Below, piece after piece: positions 49,494 through 57,265 of a stretch of DNA of 64,000 bases. The first letter of the stretch is position 1. Every line of letters begins with the position of its first letter. The stretch covers positions 1 through 64,000 of the forward strand of contig NZ_CP162100.1 in the NCBI RefSeq assembly GCF_040869035.1, in the 5' to 3' direction. The notes below the pieces were generated by a model. That model saw only the letters and a program-made list of their open reading frames with translations. It searched no databases and was not told where the DNA came from. Source of the stretch: Vibrio sp. NTOU-M3 (lineage in GTDB: Bacteria > Pseudomonadota > Gammaproteobacteria > Enterobacterales > Vibrionaceae). Position numbers and translations under genes: made by a program.

Positions 49494-50442
49494 CTTGCAT
49501 GTAGACGATATCTCTTCTCGAGATTTAACAAATACAAAGTATGATATCTCTATATTTTCTTGTGGCTACGAGGAGCGTTGTATTGAGATTCCATCGAGAA
49601 TTGAGCCAACTTCTGTGGAAGATACAATTGTTATATCTTTCAATCAACACCACCAAGATAAAGTAAGATTAAGCTGCTTGGATTTCTATAATGAGGTGTG
49701 GCCTCTATCTAGTTTTATCGAGTCATCACAAGATTGTGTTAAAGAGATATATAACAGCCTTCACCCTATTGTGGAAAAGAAAAACAAAGATGAATTAAGA
49801 ATACTTATTGATTACACATCAATGTCTAGAGTTTGGTATTCTGCCATATTGAATTATTTGATAAAATTTTCAGAGAAAAACTTTATCATTGATCTCGCTT
49901 ATGCTAGCGGTGTTTACCATGATGTAAACTTAAATGTTGAACTTGGTGACATTAAGATCATTCCGGGCTGTGAAGGAATTTCGTTAACTAAAAAAAATAA
50001 TGCTGCTATATTTATGCTTGGATTTGATAATTATGGGCCTCTTCGTCTCTACAACCTCTTAAATCCAAATAAATGTTTTGGGGTAATGGCCTCTCCTGCA
50101 TCTACTTATCAATATGAAGAAACTTGTTATAGCAAGAACAAAAGTTTCATTAAATATCACTTGGGAGGGCAAGAAAACCTCATAAGACTACCTATAAATA
50201 GTATATCAGCATGTTACGAGAATATGAGCCAACTCCTACAGCCTTTGGAAAAGGAACACAATGTGTCTATTATTCCTTTTGGTCCCAAACCCCACATTTT
50301 AACTGCCATATTATGCAGTTTTAATTTTCCTAATGTGACATGCATGTACTCTGAATATATTAGAAAATCAACAACCAGAGTCCAAGCTACTGGTGATCTA
50401 GTATTATCAAGAGTGTATTCAAAAGAGTTTCGAGATATATAG
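49486..50442 (+). CDS. Unknown protein (trio gene 3)
   Basis: A 318-residue protein I do not recognise. Visible features: an N-terminal motif SIFSCGYEERCIEIPSRI near residue 20, a central LRILIDYTSMSRVWYSAIL near 105 and a second PFGPKPHILTAILCSF near 265. The alternation of short beta strands with helices suggests an alpha/beta fold, perhaps Rossmann-like. There is no signal peptide or membrane segment. Start choice: the ATG at 49486 has AGGAGATG at the right distance; an ATG six bases earlier sits inside that site. It overlaps the ATPase stop by 8 bp, again through ATGAATAA. Its obligatory coupling to the ATPase suggests it acts in the same complex or as its effector. Confidence 0.8.
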   Translation: MNNLHVDDISSRDLTNTKYDISIFSCGYEERCIEIPSRIEPTSVEDTIVISFNQHHQDKVRLSCLDFYNEVWPLSSFIESSQDCVKEIYNSLHPIVEKKNKDELRILIDYTSMSRVWYSAILNYLIKFSEKNFIIDLAYASGVYHDVNLNVELGDIKIIPGCEGISLTKKNNAAIFMLGFDNYGPLRLYNLLNPNKCFGVMASPASTYQYEETCYSKNKSFIKYHLGGQENLIRLPINSISACYENMSQLLQPLEKEHNVSIIPFGPKPHILTAILCSFNFPNVTCMYSEYIRKSTTRVQATGDLVLSRVYSKEFRDI

Positions 50443-50478
50443 GTACTTTTAGGTATCGTTCTAGGGTGTAGCTGTTAG

Positions 50479-51861
50479 TTATGTAGCGGCTACAAATGCG
50501 GAGATTACGCGCTGCTTAAAAGTTCCTAATCGAAGTTCATCGTTCGTACTCAGGGAGCCAGTTGAACTAAGAACAGTGTTAGTAACGCTACTCCAGCTTA
50601 ACTTTGAATTCACTTCGCTACGCTCTTCTAAAATACCACTATCAGTTAGATGAATTCGCTGAAGTTCTGACTCAAACTCTATCAAACTGTCTATTTTCGC
50701 AAACATACAAGACTCTGGAATATCTTGCTCTACTCGTTCCGAAAAATCTATCAAGCTTTGCTCTGCGAAAGTGAATAACCAAGCTTGTTGATTCGAGGCA
50801 TGGTTCACTCGCAGAACTCGCCCTAGTACTTGCCTAAAGTAGAGCTCTGTCTTAACTGAACTCATATGGCAGCACACTTGAAGTCTGGGAATATCAGTAC
50901 CCTCACTAACCATCCCGACGCTGACTATCCACTGACTACTATCCTTCCGATAGCGTTCAATCTCAGCCAAAGGATCCTCGTGACGATAGGTCACTATGGA
51001 GACGGTTTGTTGATACTTTTCCAAAAGTATCTTTTTAATCTCTTGGGCATGTTGAACAGAAGAAGCAACGACTAGCCCTCCTGCATCCTTATTCTGAGTA
51101 CGTATCTCGGCAAGCTTTATACAACCAAGCCCAAGCAGGTATTCCATTGCCTCTTTATTATGTATTACGCTCTGATAAGAAGTTTTAGTTTGCTTTAGCA
51201 TCTCAAGAATCGATGAGAACGATTCTGCTTTGCCATCGTTAGTTATCGATAGGTGTTCATTGTCTACGAGTACAATTCGTGGTGCCCTACAAACATGATC
51301 AGCGACGGCTTGCTTAAGAGTGTATTGATAGTCGACCAAAATCTGCCCATCAGGGGCGCTATACTGCGCCATAACTATCGGTAATGCATCTGAACGCCAA
51401 GGTGTACCTGACAGCGCTAAGGTGTAGGTAGCCAGTCCCTGAATCTTGGTAAGAATCTGCTGCCCCCAAACATTCGCTTTTTCATACTCAGAACCAGAGC
51501 AATGATGTATCTCGTCGAATACAACAAACACTCGATAACTACTCAGTGCTTGCCAAAACTCTTCGCTTAGAAACTGAATAGATTGGTAGGTAAGCGACTG
51601 CCCAATCGAACCCAGACCACCGTTAAAAGCACAATTGAGAACTTCTGAAAAGGTTCTTTTTATCCCATCTGATACTGTTAAAGATGGTGAAAAACACAAA
51701 ACAAGATCAACTATGCCATCCTTCAACAATCTGGAAGCAATAGTTGCCGCTAATATAGTTTTCCCTGCCCCTGGAGTAGCTTGGCAAAAAAAGTGGTGCT
51801 GCTTGTTTTTGTAGTTGTGTACCGCTCTTTCAGAGCACTCTTGCTGCCATTTTCTCAACAT
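50479..51861 (-). CDS. Superfamily 2 DEAD/DEAH-type helicase
   Basis: A 460-residue nucleic-acid translocase of the type III restriction/UvrB-like group of superfamily 2. Motifs in order: Q-like LRKWQQEC near the N-terminus, Walker A TPGAGKT near residue 33, VVFDEIHHC (motif II) near 117, LSGTPWR (motif III) near 153, VSEGTDIPRLQ (motif V) near 325 and FRQVLGRVLR (motif VI) near 348. No nuclease or methylase domain is fused. It overlaps the upstream gene by 7 bp, so the two are coupled. Such small helicases are common in mobile islands as part of defence systems; no known system fits this pair exactly. Confidence 0.87.
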   Translation of the reverse strand: MLRKWQQECSERAVHNYKNKQHHFFCQATPGAGKTILAATIASRLLKDGIVDLVLCFSPSLTVSDGIKRTFSEVLNCAFNGGLGSIGQSLTYQSIQFLSEEFWQALSSYRVFVVFDEIHHCSGSEYEKANVWGQQILTKIQGLATYTLALSGTPWRSDALPIVMAQYSAPDGQILVDYQYTLKQAVADHVCRAPRIVLVDNEHLSITNDGKAESFSSILEMLKQTKTSYQSVIHNKEAMEYLLGLGCIKLAEIRTQNKDAGGLVVASSVQHAQEIKKILLEKYQQTVSIVTYRHEDPLAEIERYRKDSSQWIVSVGMVSEGTDIPRLQVCCHMSSVKTELYFRQVLGRVLRVNHASNQQAWLFTFAEQSLIDFSERVEQDIPESCMFAKIDSLIEFESELQRIHLTDSGILEERSEVNSKLSWSSVTNTVLSSTGSLSTNDELRLGTFKQRVISAFVAAT

Positions 51862-52385
51862 TCGGCGACATCCGAAGATATGGTGTTAATTACGTTGGTT
51901 AGTACGTTCACTTTGCCAAATAGATGTGCTGAGCGATTTCTCGCTTGTTGTAACATAGGGCTGAGCCTCTGTTCCAGTTCGGGGAAACGACGATTGAGCG
52001 ATTGGTATTCGTCGATCTCACCCAGAACAATCTCTAACTCAGCTTTGTACTGGTTTCGCTCATGGCGTAATACCGAGTAATCAGGGGAGGGTTTCACTGG
52101 AGGGGTTACATTTTCTCGTCCTACTTTGGGCTTCACATTAAGAGAGCGAAACAGTTCCGTTTGAAAGTATCTTTTATCTCGCCCTTCTCCCTTACTTTGA
52201 AGCCAACCGTTTCTCACGAAACGAAGAATCTGTCTGTAGAGTCTTTTTCTTGCCTCATCAGGCTCTTTCCTAAGATCACTAATAGAAAGAGAGGCGTCGC
52301 GTAGTTCAATAACCGAAAAACCATCTATACCTTTTTCAATCAATAACTTGTGCATAACCGCACTGATTTTCGTCGAACGTTTCAT
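51855..52385 (-). CDS. Winged-helix-like partner of the helicase
   Basis: A 176-residue protein of unknown function. The N-terminal 80 residues (MHKLLIEKGIDGFSVIELRD, YRQILRFVRNGWLQSKGEG, KRYFQTELF) read like a winged helix-turn-helix; residues 95-150 form a probable coiled coil (LRHERNQYKAELEIVLGEIDEYQSLNRRF, split here only for description). It may bind DNA and load or direct the helicase. First gene of a two-gene unit with the helicase, transcribed away from the XRE regulator through a region with two operators. Confidence 0.7.
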   Translation of the reverse strand: MKRSTKISAVMHKLLIEKGIDGFSVIELRDASLSISDLRKEPDEARKRLYRQILRFVRNGWLQSKGEGRDKRYFQTELFRSLNVKPKVGRENVTPPVKPSPDYSVLRHERNQYKAELEIVLGEIDEYQSLNRRFPELEQRLSPMLQQARNRSAHLFGKVNVLTNVINTISSDVAEC

Positions 52386-52408
52386 TTACAACTCATGCAG
52401 AACCAAAA

Positions 52409-52425
52409 ACTAAGGATTGCTTAGT
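52409..52425. promoter_or_regulatory. Operator 1 of the XRE regulator (predicted)
   Basis: Perfect inverted repeat ACTAAG-N5-CTTAGT in the 103-bp spacer between the divergent helicase unit and the XRE gene. The same arms recur in operator 2. Confidence 0.75.
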
Positions 52426-52442
52426 ATACAGAAATCGATAAA

Positions 52443-52459
52443 ACTAAGAAAATCTTAGT
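52443..52459. promoter_or_regulatory. Operator 2 of the XRE regulator (predicted)
   Basis: ACTAAG-N5-CTTAGT again (extended by one pair to AACTAAG/CTTAGTT), centre to centre 34 bp from operator 1, about three helical turns, so dimers on the two sites would lie on roughly the same face. Confidence 0.78.
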
Positions 52460-52488
52460 TACTGTAGGTTTTCACACATGAACCGAAA

Positions 52489-52809
52489 ATGTCATTTACT
52501 AGTCCAATTCCAGCGCGACTTAAAGAAGCACGCAAAAAAGCCAAACTCTCCCAGAAAGCCTTGGGGGTGCGAATAGGTATGGATGAAGGCTCGGCAAGTG
52601 CCAGAATGAATCAGTACGAGAAAGGAAAGCATACACCGGATATCAGTACGTTAAAAAAGATGGCTGACGAGTTGGGTGTACCTCTGAATTATTTCTTCTG
52701 CGAAGATGAAGTCTCTGCCGAGCTGGTTTGTTTGATTGCTAAGATGACAAGCTCAGAGAGAAAAGAGCTATTAGATCAAATAGCTCTTAAAGGAAAACGT
52801 TGCGAATAA
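52489..52809 (+). CDS. XRE-family transcriptional regulator
   Basis: A 106-residue DNA-binding protein. The N-terminal helix-turn-helix spans about residues 8-65: RLKEARKKAKLSQKALGVRIG as helices 1-2, then the recognition region ARMNQYEKGKHTPD and LKKMADELGVPLNYFF. The remaining 40 residues are probably a dimerisation tail. It is divergent from the helicase unit and probably represses both directions through the paired ACTAAG/CTTAGT operators. The ribosome-binding site is weak, suiting a low-level repressor. Confidence 0.9.
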   Translation: MSFTSPIPARLKEARKKAKLSQKALGVRIGMDEGSASARMNQYEKGKHTPDISTLKKMADELGVPLNYFFCEDEVSAELVCLIAKMTSSERKELLDQIALKGKRCE

Positions 52810-53093
52810 TATAGTTGAGCAGCGTTTTCTTGAATGCACCTACTCGTTTAATCTGGAGTAGCTTCTATGCTCGGCATCGTGAACTTGTTATTGTTAAACC
52901 AAACTTGATTAACTATCTCCTTAGGTATGGGCTCAATGTCTATGTATTCTTTTTAGCTTGCCCGTAAGCAGGGCTTTTATAAAATAAGGCGTATTTTTTT
53001 GGTTCACATTTTCCAACATAGGGTTTAGTTCCTTCGATTTTTAAGCAGAAAAGCCCTAAACGGACTGACGTAACAAACCAAGTTGACGTATGC
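52810..53093. other. Spacer between the XRE gene and the peptide cluster
   Basis: 284 bp without a convincing gene. There is an imperfect hairpin around GCTTGCCCGTAAGCAGGGCTTTT (52966-52990 region, described in parts) that may end transcripts. Base composition becomes AT-rich from here to 57300. Confidence 0.4.
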
Positions 53094-54308
53094 TCATTGG
53101 GCTTTATCAAAGTCTCTATGCTTCTTTCTGTTAGCGGTATTAATCAATGGAATGACGATTACAAAGCTTGACAATGTGATTAGAGAGTATTTAAGGCTTA
53201 TGGCTGCTAAAAAACCGCCTAAAATCCCAGATGCGGACTCTCCTGTATTTGCTAGTGTTGAGAATAGGCTGAAGTTTTTACCTATATTATTATCATCGCT
53301 TTTCTTTTGAATGAAAGAAACTAGAAGAATATCAACAAAGGCCCCGACGAAACCTAATATAATTAAGACTAGAATAGTGAACTTAATTTCAGTTATTACA
53401 GCTAATGCACAAAATAGCAGTCCGTATATTGACCATGCTTTCATTGTATTGGATGCTGTTATTTTTAAGTTCAATTTTGAAAATGTAAGGCCTCCAATTA
53501 TCGTTCCAAATGCTAGTGCTGAAAAAGAATAACTAACTAACGTTTCACTACCAGTTAACTCAAGCACATATGCAGGTAAAACGAACCTCAATAAAGATGC
53601 AACACATAGAATACATAAAGCAGATCTTGTAATAACCAGTATTAAATCTTGGTCATATCTGAGTAAATAATTCATGTGATTTAGAGTTTCATCAAAAGCT
53701 TGTTTAATGCTAAATTCTCTAATTGTTGTAGTCTTTTTCGGTATTAAACTTGATTTAAAATGAACGAATAATATTAAAATAAAAGAAACTAGATAAGATA
53801 AAGCGTCAACAATCAATACTATTTCTTTAGTATAAGCTGTTATTATTAGTGCAGTTAAAAGCGGTCCCAATAAACTTCCAATCTCCTCTAAAATCTGGTT
53901 TGTAGAGTTTACTTTTACAAGTTTTTTTTCAGGAGTCAATAAGGGAATAGATGACTGGAATGCAGGTTGGAAAACAGTTCTAGCTACAGTTAAAAGACTA
54001 AGTATAAACGTAAATGACAGTAAGTTTATCATTTTATAGTTAAACAGAAGATATAGTGATATTAGCAGAGTGCATCTAATTCCTTCCACTGCAAGCATCA
54101 ATATCTTTTTATTGAAGTTGTCAGCTAGCCATCCACCAATGGGACCAAATATGATATATGGTATGAATCTAATGAGATAAATTACACCAATTAGAGTATA
54201 GTCTTCTCCTGATAACTCTAAAGCGAACAAAAATATTACAACTTCAGTTGAGTAGTTCCCTATTTTTGTTAAAAGGTTAGATAGTAAAAGTAGATTTATA
54301 TTACGCAT
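53094..54308 (-). CDS. MFS exporter of the peptide cluster
   Basis: A 404-residue membrane protein with about twelve hydrophobic helices and the major facilitator motif GPIGGWLADNFNKK between helices 2 and 3. It resembles the small-molecule and macrolide efflux branch (DHA3-like) of the superfamily. It is the last gene of the minus-strand cluster, and its start overlaps the P450 stop by 8 bp (ATGCGTAA). The most natural role is export of, and self-protection against, the cluster product. The codon use is as AT-rich as the rest of the cluster, unlike the core genome. Confidence 0.85.
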   Translation of the reverse strand: MRNINLLLLSNLLTKIGNYSTEVVIFLFALELSGEDYTLIGVIYLIRFIPYIIFGPIGGWLADNFNKKILMLAVEGIRCTLLISLYLLFNYKMINLLSFTFILSLLTVARTVFQPAFQSSIPLLTPEKKLVKVNSTNQILEEIGSLLGPLLTALIITAYTKEIVLIVDALSYLVSFILILFVHFKSSLIPKKTTTIREFSIKQAFDETLNHMNYLLRYDQDLILVITRSALCILCVASLLRFVLPAYVLELTGSETLVSYSFSALAFGTIIGGLTFSKLNLKITASNTMKAWSIYGLLFCALAVITEIKFTILVLIILGFVGAFVDILLVSFIQKKSDDNNIGKNFSLFSTLANTGESASGILGGFLAAISLKYSLITLSSFVIVIPLINTANRKKHRDFDKAQ

Positions 54309-55398
54309 GACTTACCTCTAGCATCAACTTGTCTATGCCAAAGGATGCAGTCCCTTTCGTATACCCTATATCTTTAATAGATATATCATCGAATTTGCTT
54401 AAGAACTGTGAAATATAAAATTTTGTTGCATTTAAAGATAAACCCATACCAACACATTGATAAGGTGAAACACCAAAAGATAACGGTTTAAATTTTCTAC
54501 TTGGAATGAAATCATAAATGTCCAAGCCAAAATAAGAATCATAGTTAGATAGGTCCAATCTAAATAAGATCTTTTCACCTTTTTTTAACGAAATTCCCTC
54601 TAGTTGATAATCTTCTACCAGTTGCCTTGAAACCGCTGTTACAGGACTATACATTCGCAAACTTTCATTGATATATTTTTCTATAGAGTTTTTGTCGATA
54701 TTAATACCATTAGATACGAAATTCTCAATTATCAAGGCAATAGTGCAATTTATCAAATGGGATGTTGTACTTTGAGCTGCAATAAATATTACTAGAAGAT
54801 CTACAAAATCCTTATCACTTTTCATGTTAAGATCTAACTTTATTTCTTCGTTTTCTGAGATAAAATCTAACATATAGTTAAAGCTTTTCGCTATTTCCAA
54901 AAAATGCTCTTTAGAAGATATCTTTCCATCAAAGAAGTCTCCACAAAATACAGCCTTTCCGATTATCGGTTCAAGGAGTTTGTGTGTAATCAATAAAGAT
55001 ACTTCCTTATTGAAGTTAAATGAATGTACTGCTAAATCAATATCTTTATAAGAAGCATCATTGAAATCATCAAAAGCTTCTAAAAATTTTAGGTTATTTG
55101 CCTTATTCATTAACCATTTTACAAAATTTGTCCTAACTTCATCTCTGAATATCAGGCTTGAAGAAATTTTCTCTTGGAATACAATTACTTCTTTTTTATC
55201 TTCATCAGATTCAAATATTTCTACAGGTAGATTTAATCGAGATTTGCTAAAAAGATATTTGTTTTTAAGTAAGTTATGAGTTAGATGGTATCCATAGCAT
55301 ACCCATGTTTTTTTTGTGTTTGACCAAAAAATTTTATCGTTAGTTTTACATAGGGCATTAAAACTATTTATTTCCTCCTTTATTATTTTGTTATTCAT
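54301..55398 (-). CDS. Cytochrome P450
   Basis: A 365-residue haem monooxygenase. The haem-binding loop FGVSPYQCVGMGL places the ligand at Cys315; ESLR (245-248) is the K-helix ExxR; and AAQSTT (207-212) is the I-helix oxygen-activation motif, with Ser in place of the usual acidic residue. It is shorter than typical bacterial P450s (about 400), with a trimmed N-terminus. No ferredoxin or reductase is encoded nearby, so it must borrow host partners. It starts ATGAATAA, overlapping the radical SAM stop. P450s in short peptide clusters often cross-link aromatic side chains, which fits the aromatic C-terminus of the precursor; this is inference. Confidence 0.87.
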   Translation of the reverse strand: MNNKIIKEEINSFNALCKTNDKIFWSNTKKTWVCYGYHLTHNLLKNKYLFSKSRLNLPVEIFESDEDKKEVIVFQEKISSSLIFRDEVRTNFVKWLMNKANNLKFLEAFDDFNDASYKDIDLAVHSFNFNKEVSLLITHKLLEPIIGKAVFCGDFFDGKISSKEHFLEIAKSFNYMLDFISENEEIKLDLNMKSDKDFVDLLVIFIAAQSTTSHLINCTIALIIENFVSNGINIDKNSIEKYINESLRMYSPVTAVSRQLVEDYQLEGISLKKGEKILFRLDLSNYDSYFGLDIYDFIPSRKFKPLSFGVSPYQCVGMGLSLNATKFYISQFLSKFDDISIKDIGYTKGTASFGIDKLMLEVSHA

Positions 55399-56785
55399 AT
55401 GTTAACTCATCCACAACAATACTCTTACCTGCTTTGTCAAGCTCACTGTATACAAATTGACTTATATAGTTTTTTTCTACTTGAGGCATTAAATAATACA
55501 TAATGTTTGTATACCATTCCCAACCTTCTTTTGTTAGCTTGTATTTGTCTTTTGTTTCCTCGATAAGACCACAATTAATAAGAGAGTGAAATTTAGATGT
55601 AAACTCAAGCGGTAGTTGCTTATAGTTGGTTAGATCTTTTCTTACTTCACCATGATAAGGTAACCTGAGAAGTAATGGCTTTACTAAGTCCATTATTTCT
55701 GGATGCTTAGAAATTGAACAAGAGATATTGTTGTTGTTGATTGATTTTATATAGGCTTCGCGCCCCGATGTATTTGTAATTACATGGTTTTTAATTGACG
55801 AAACAGCATTTACTCCAAAACCGATAAGATCTCTATCCGAATAACCATAAACATGTTCATGATATACAAAACTGTAGTTGTCTGATACTACATTGCTTGT
55901 TGCCTTTTCACGAAAATAACCATGCCCATTATGTGGCATAAAGCCATGTTCTCTCATGTAGTTATCAACAAATACTCTCATATTATGCTTATCAGTTGCT
56001 TTCGTAATAGGATAGCCTTTTCGCGAGATCAACTTATGTAGTTTAGCTTGTGTCATCACATTATCTATAGGATATATGTCGATGTTAGTTGTATTTAGTG
56101 CTATTGCTAGCTCTAAGTCTCTTTCTATTTCTTCTATTTTTTGACCATGCATTCCATATAGGATATCAAATGATACGTAATTAAAATGCTTGTTGAGAAT
56201 CGTGCTAGCGTTGTCTATTTGCTCCAAAGTAGCGGTTAGGTCAAAGTTCTTTCGCCATTCACTGTTGAATGTTTGTAGTCCAAATCTAGGGTGGGTTACA
56301 CCAATACTCTTCATCGCTAAAGCTTTTTCTAATGTTAAGCTTTTTACTTCAATTTCAAATGAAAACTCTCTGAGTTTAGAAAGATCAAAATTGTCTTTTA
56401 TAGCTTTACCGATTTTTGTAATCTGTTCTGGTGAAAGTAAAGAAGGGGTGCCACCTCCAAAGAAGATCGCTTCAATAGGAACATTATTAAGTTGAATAAG
56501 ATGTGACTTTAATTCTATTTCTTTAATAATTGCTGAAACGTAACGATCAATATCGCTTTCGCTTTTGTATATTCCACGAGTGAAAGGACAAAAAGAACAA
56601 ATGGTTTCACAGAAAGGAAAATGAAAATACAATGCTCTACTTTTTATTCCCGTATTTGCATTAAGCAGAACTTCAGATAATTTTAAGTTTTTATCAATGT
56701 TAATCTGACTTGGGAAAAAGAAATTGTAAACAGGAAACTGTACATTGAATTTAATTTTGCTATTGGGTCTTAGTTGAAGGTCCAT
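55391..56785 (-). CDS. HemN-like radical SAM enzyme
   Basis: A 464-residue radical SAM protein. The [4Fe-4S] cluster motif CETICSFC (Cys59, Cys63, Cys66; CxxxCxxC) follows YFHFPF exactly as in coproporphyrinogen dehydrogenase HemN and its relatives, and the SAM-binding GGGTPSLL is near residue 109. SFDILYGMHGQ and the C-terminal HemN-type winged region (GLIEETKDKYKLTKEGWEWYTNIM) complete the family pattern. HemN-like class C enzymes bind two SAM molecules and often methylate or alkylate unactivated carbons. It overlaps the SpeD-like gene by 26 bp; AAAGGGG precedes its ATG. A haem-synthesis role is unlikely in this context. Confidence 0.88.
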   Translation of the reverse strand: MDLQLRPNSKIKFNVQFPVYNFFFPSQINIDKNLKLSEVLLNANTGIKSRALYFHFPFCETICSFCPFTRGIYKSESDIDRYVSAIIKEIELKSHLIQLNNVPIEAIFFGGGTPSLLSPEQITKIGKAIKDNFDLSKLREFSFEIEVKSLTLEKALAMKSIGVTHPRFGLQTFNSEWRKNFDLTATLEQIDNASTILNKHFNYVSFDILYGMHGQKIEEIERDLELAIALNTTNIDIYPIDNVMTQAKLHKLISRKGYPITKATDKHNMRVFVDNYMREHGFMPHNGHGYFREKATSNVVSDNYSFVYHEHVYGYSDRDLIGFGVNAVSSIKNHVITNTSGREAYIKSINNNNISCSISKHPEIMDLVKPLLLRLPYHGEVRKDLTNYKQLPLEFTSKFHSLINCGLIEETKDKYKLTKEGWEWYTNIMYYLMPQVEKNYISQFVYSELDKAGKSIVVDELTYE

Positions 56786-57131
56786 TTATACCCCTTTCAA
56801 TTCTTGATATATTTGTTTTCTTTACTGGACTAAATATTGTTTCTATCTTATCCAAATCTTCATCTGTAGGTTCCTTACCACAGGTATAAAGGTCTATACT
56901 TATATAGTTGTTTTCTGGGTAAGTATGGTAGGATAAATGAGATTCAGAGAGCAGGAACACACCAGTTACACCACCACCACCATCTTCAAACTTTTTGTCC
57001 AAAAAGCCAACTACATTAAATTCTGACTCATTCAAAATATCATTGAAATTATCTTTTAGAAATTTTCCATTGTTGAGGTTTGGACTTTCAGTCTTTATAT
57101 CAATTAAATAATGATACCCACGACTATCCAT
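56760..57131 (-). CDS. S-adenosylmethionine decarboxylase homologue (SpeD-like)
   Basis: A 123-residue pyruvoyl enzyme precursor of the short class 1B type (Thermotoga/Bacillus-like). The self-cleavage site Glu63-Ser64 is in LLSESHLSYHTYPE, with His69 and Cys84 (LYTCG) as the processing and proton-donor residues; all are intact, so it should yield decarboxylated SAM. There is no spermidine synthase beside it, and vibrios normally make polyamines by the carboxynorspermidine route without SpeD. It lies between the precursor peptide and the radical SAM gene. AGGAATTAAAT precedes the ATG. Decarboxylated SAM as an aminopropyl donor or radical SAM co-substrate in peptide modification is my inference. 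Confidence 0.88.
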   Translation of the reverse strand: MDSRGYHYLIDIKTESPNLNNGKFLKDNFNDILNESEFNVVGFLDKKFEDGGGGVTGVFLLSESHLSYHTYPENNYISIDLYTCGKEPTDEDLDKIETIFSPVKKTNISRIERGINGPSTKTQ

Positions 57132-57153
57132 ATTTAATTCCTATTATTAAAAT

Positions 57154-57179
57154 AAAAAAAGGCTAGCTTGAGCTAGCCT
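57154..57179 (-). terminator. Terminator/attenuator between precursor gene and enzymes
   Basis: On the minus strand AGGCTAGC / GCTAGCCT with a 4-nt loop, followed by TTTTTTATTTT. It is a complete intrinsic terminator placed 14 bp after the precursor stop and 22 bp before the SpeD-like start. Partial read-through would give many precursor peptides per enzyme. Confidence 0.88.
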
Positions 57180-57193
57180 CTAATGACAGTTAA

Positions 57194-57265
57194 TTACCAA
57201 GCAACACCGTTGAAATCAAAGTTGTCTTCGCTTGGTTTTGTGAACATTTTTTTTGCATTTTCCAT
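57194..57265 (-). CDS. Putative 23-residue precursor peptide
   Basis: A very short gene, found by reading upstream of the SpeD-like gene. The peptide begins MENAKKMFTKPSEDN and ends FDFNGVAW. AAAAGGAAAATATC gives a good ribosome-binding site before the ATG; a small hairpin ACCCA/TGGGT lies just upstream in the leader. A charged N-terminal half followed by an aromatic, Gly-containing C-terminus ending in Trp is the usual leader-core layout of a ribosomally made modified peptide. The strong terminator after it and the enzymes behind it support this. No homologue comes to mind; that it is translated is likely, that it is modified is inference. Confidence 0.72.
   Translation of the reverse strand: MENAKKMFTKPSEDNFDFNGVAW

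Noticed and set aside
55391..56785. Haem biosynthesis coproporphyrinogen dehydrogenase (hemN)
   Set aside because: Motifs match the superfamily, but the cluster context and divergence argue for a specialised HemN-like enzyme, not haem synthesis.
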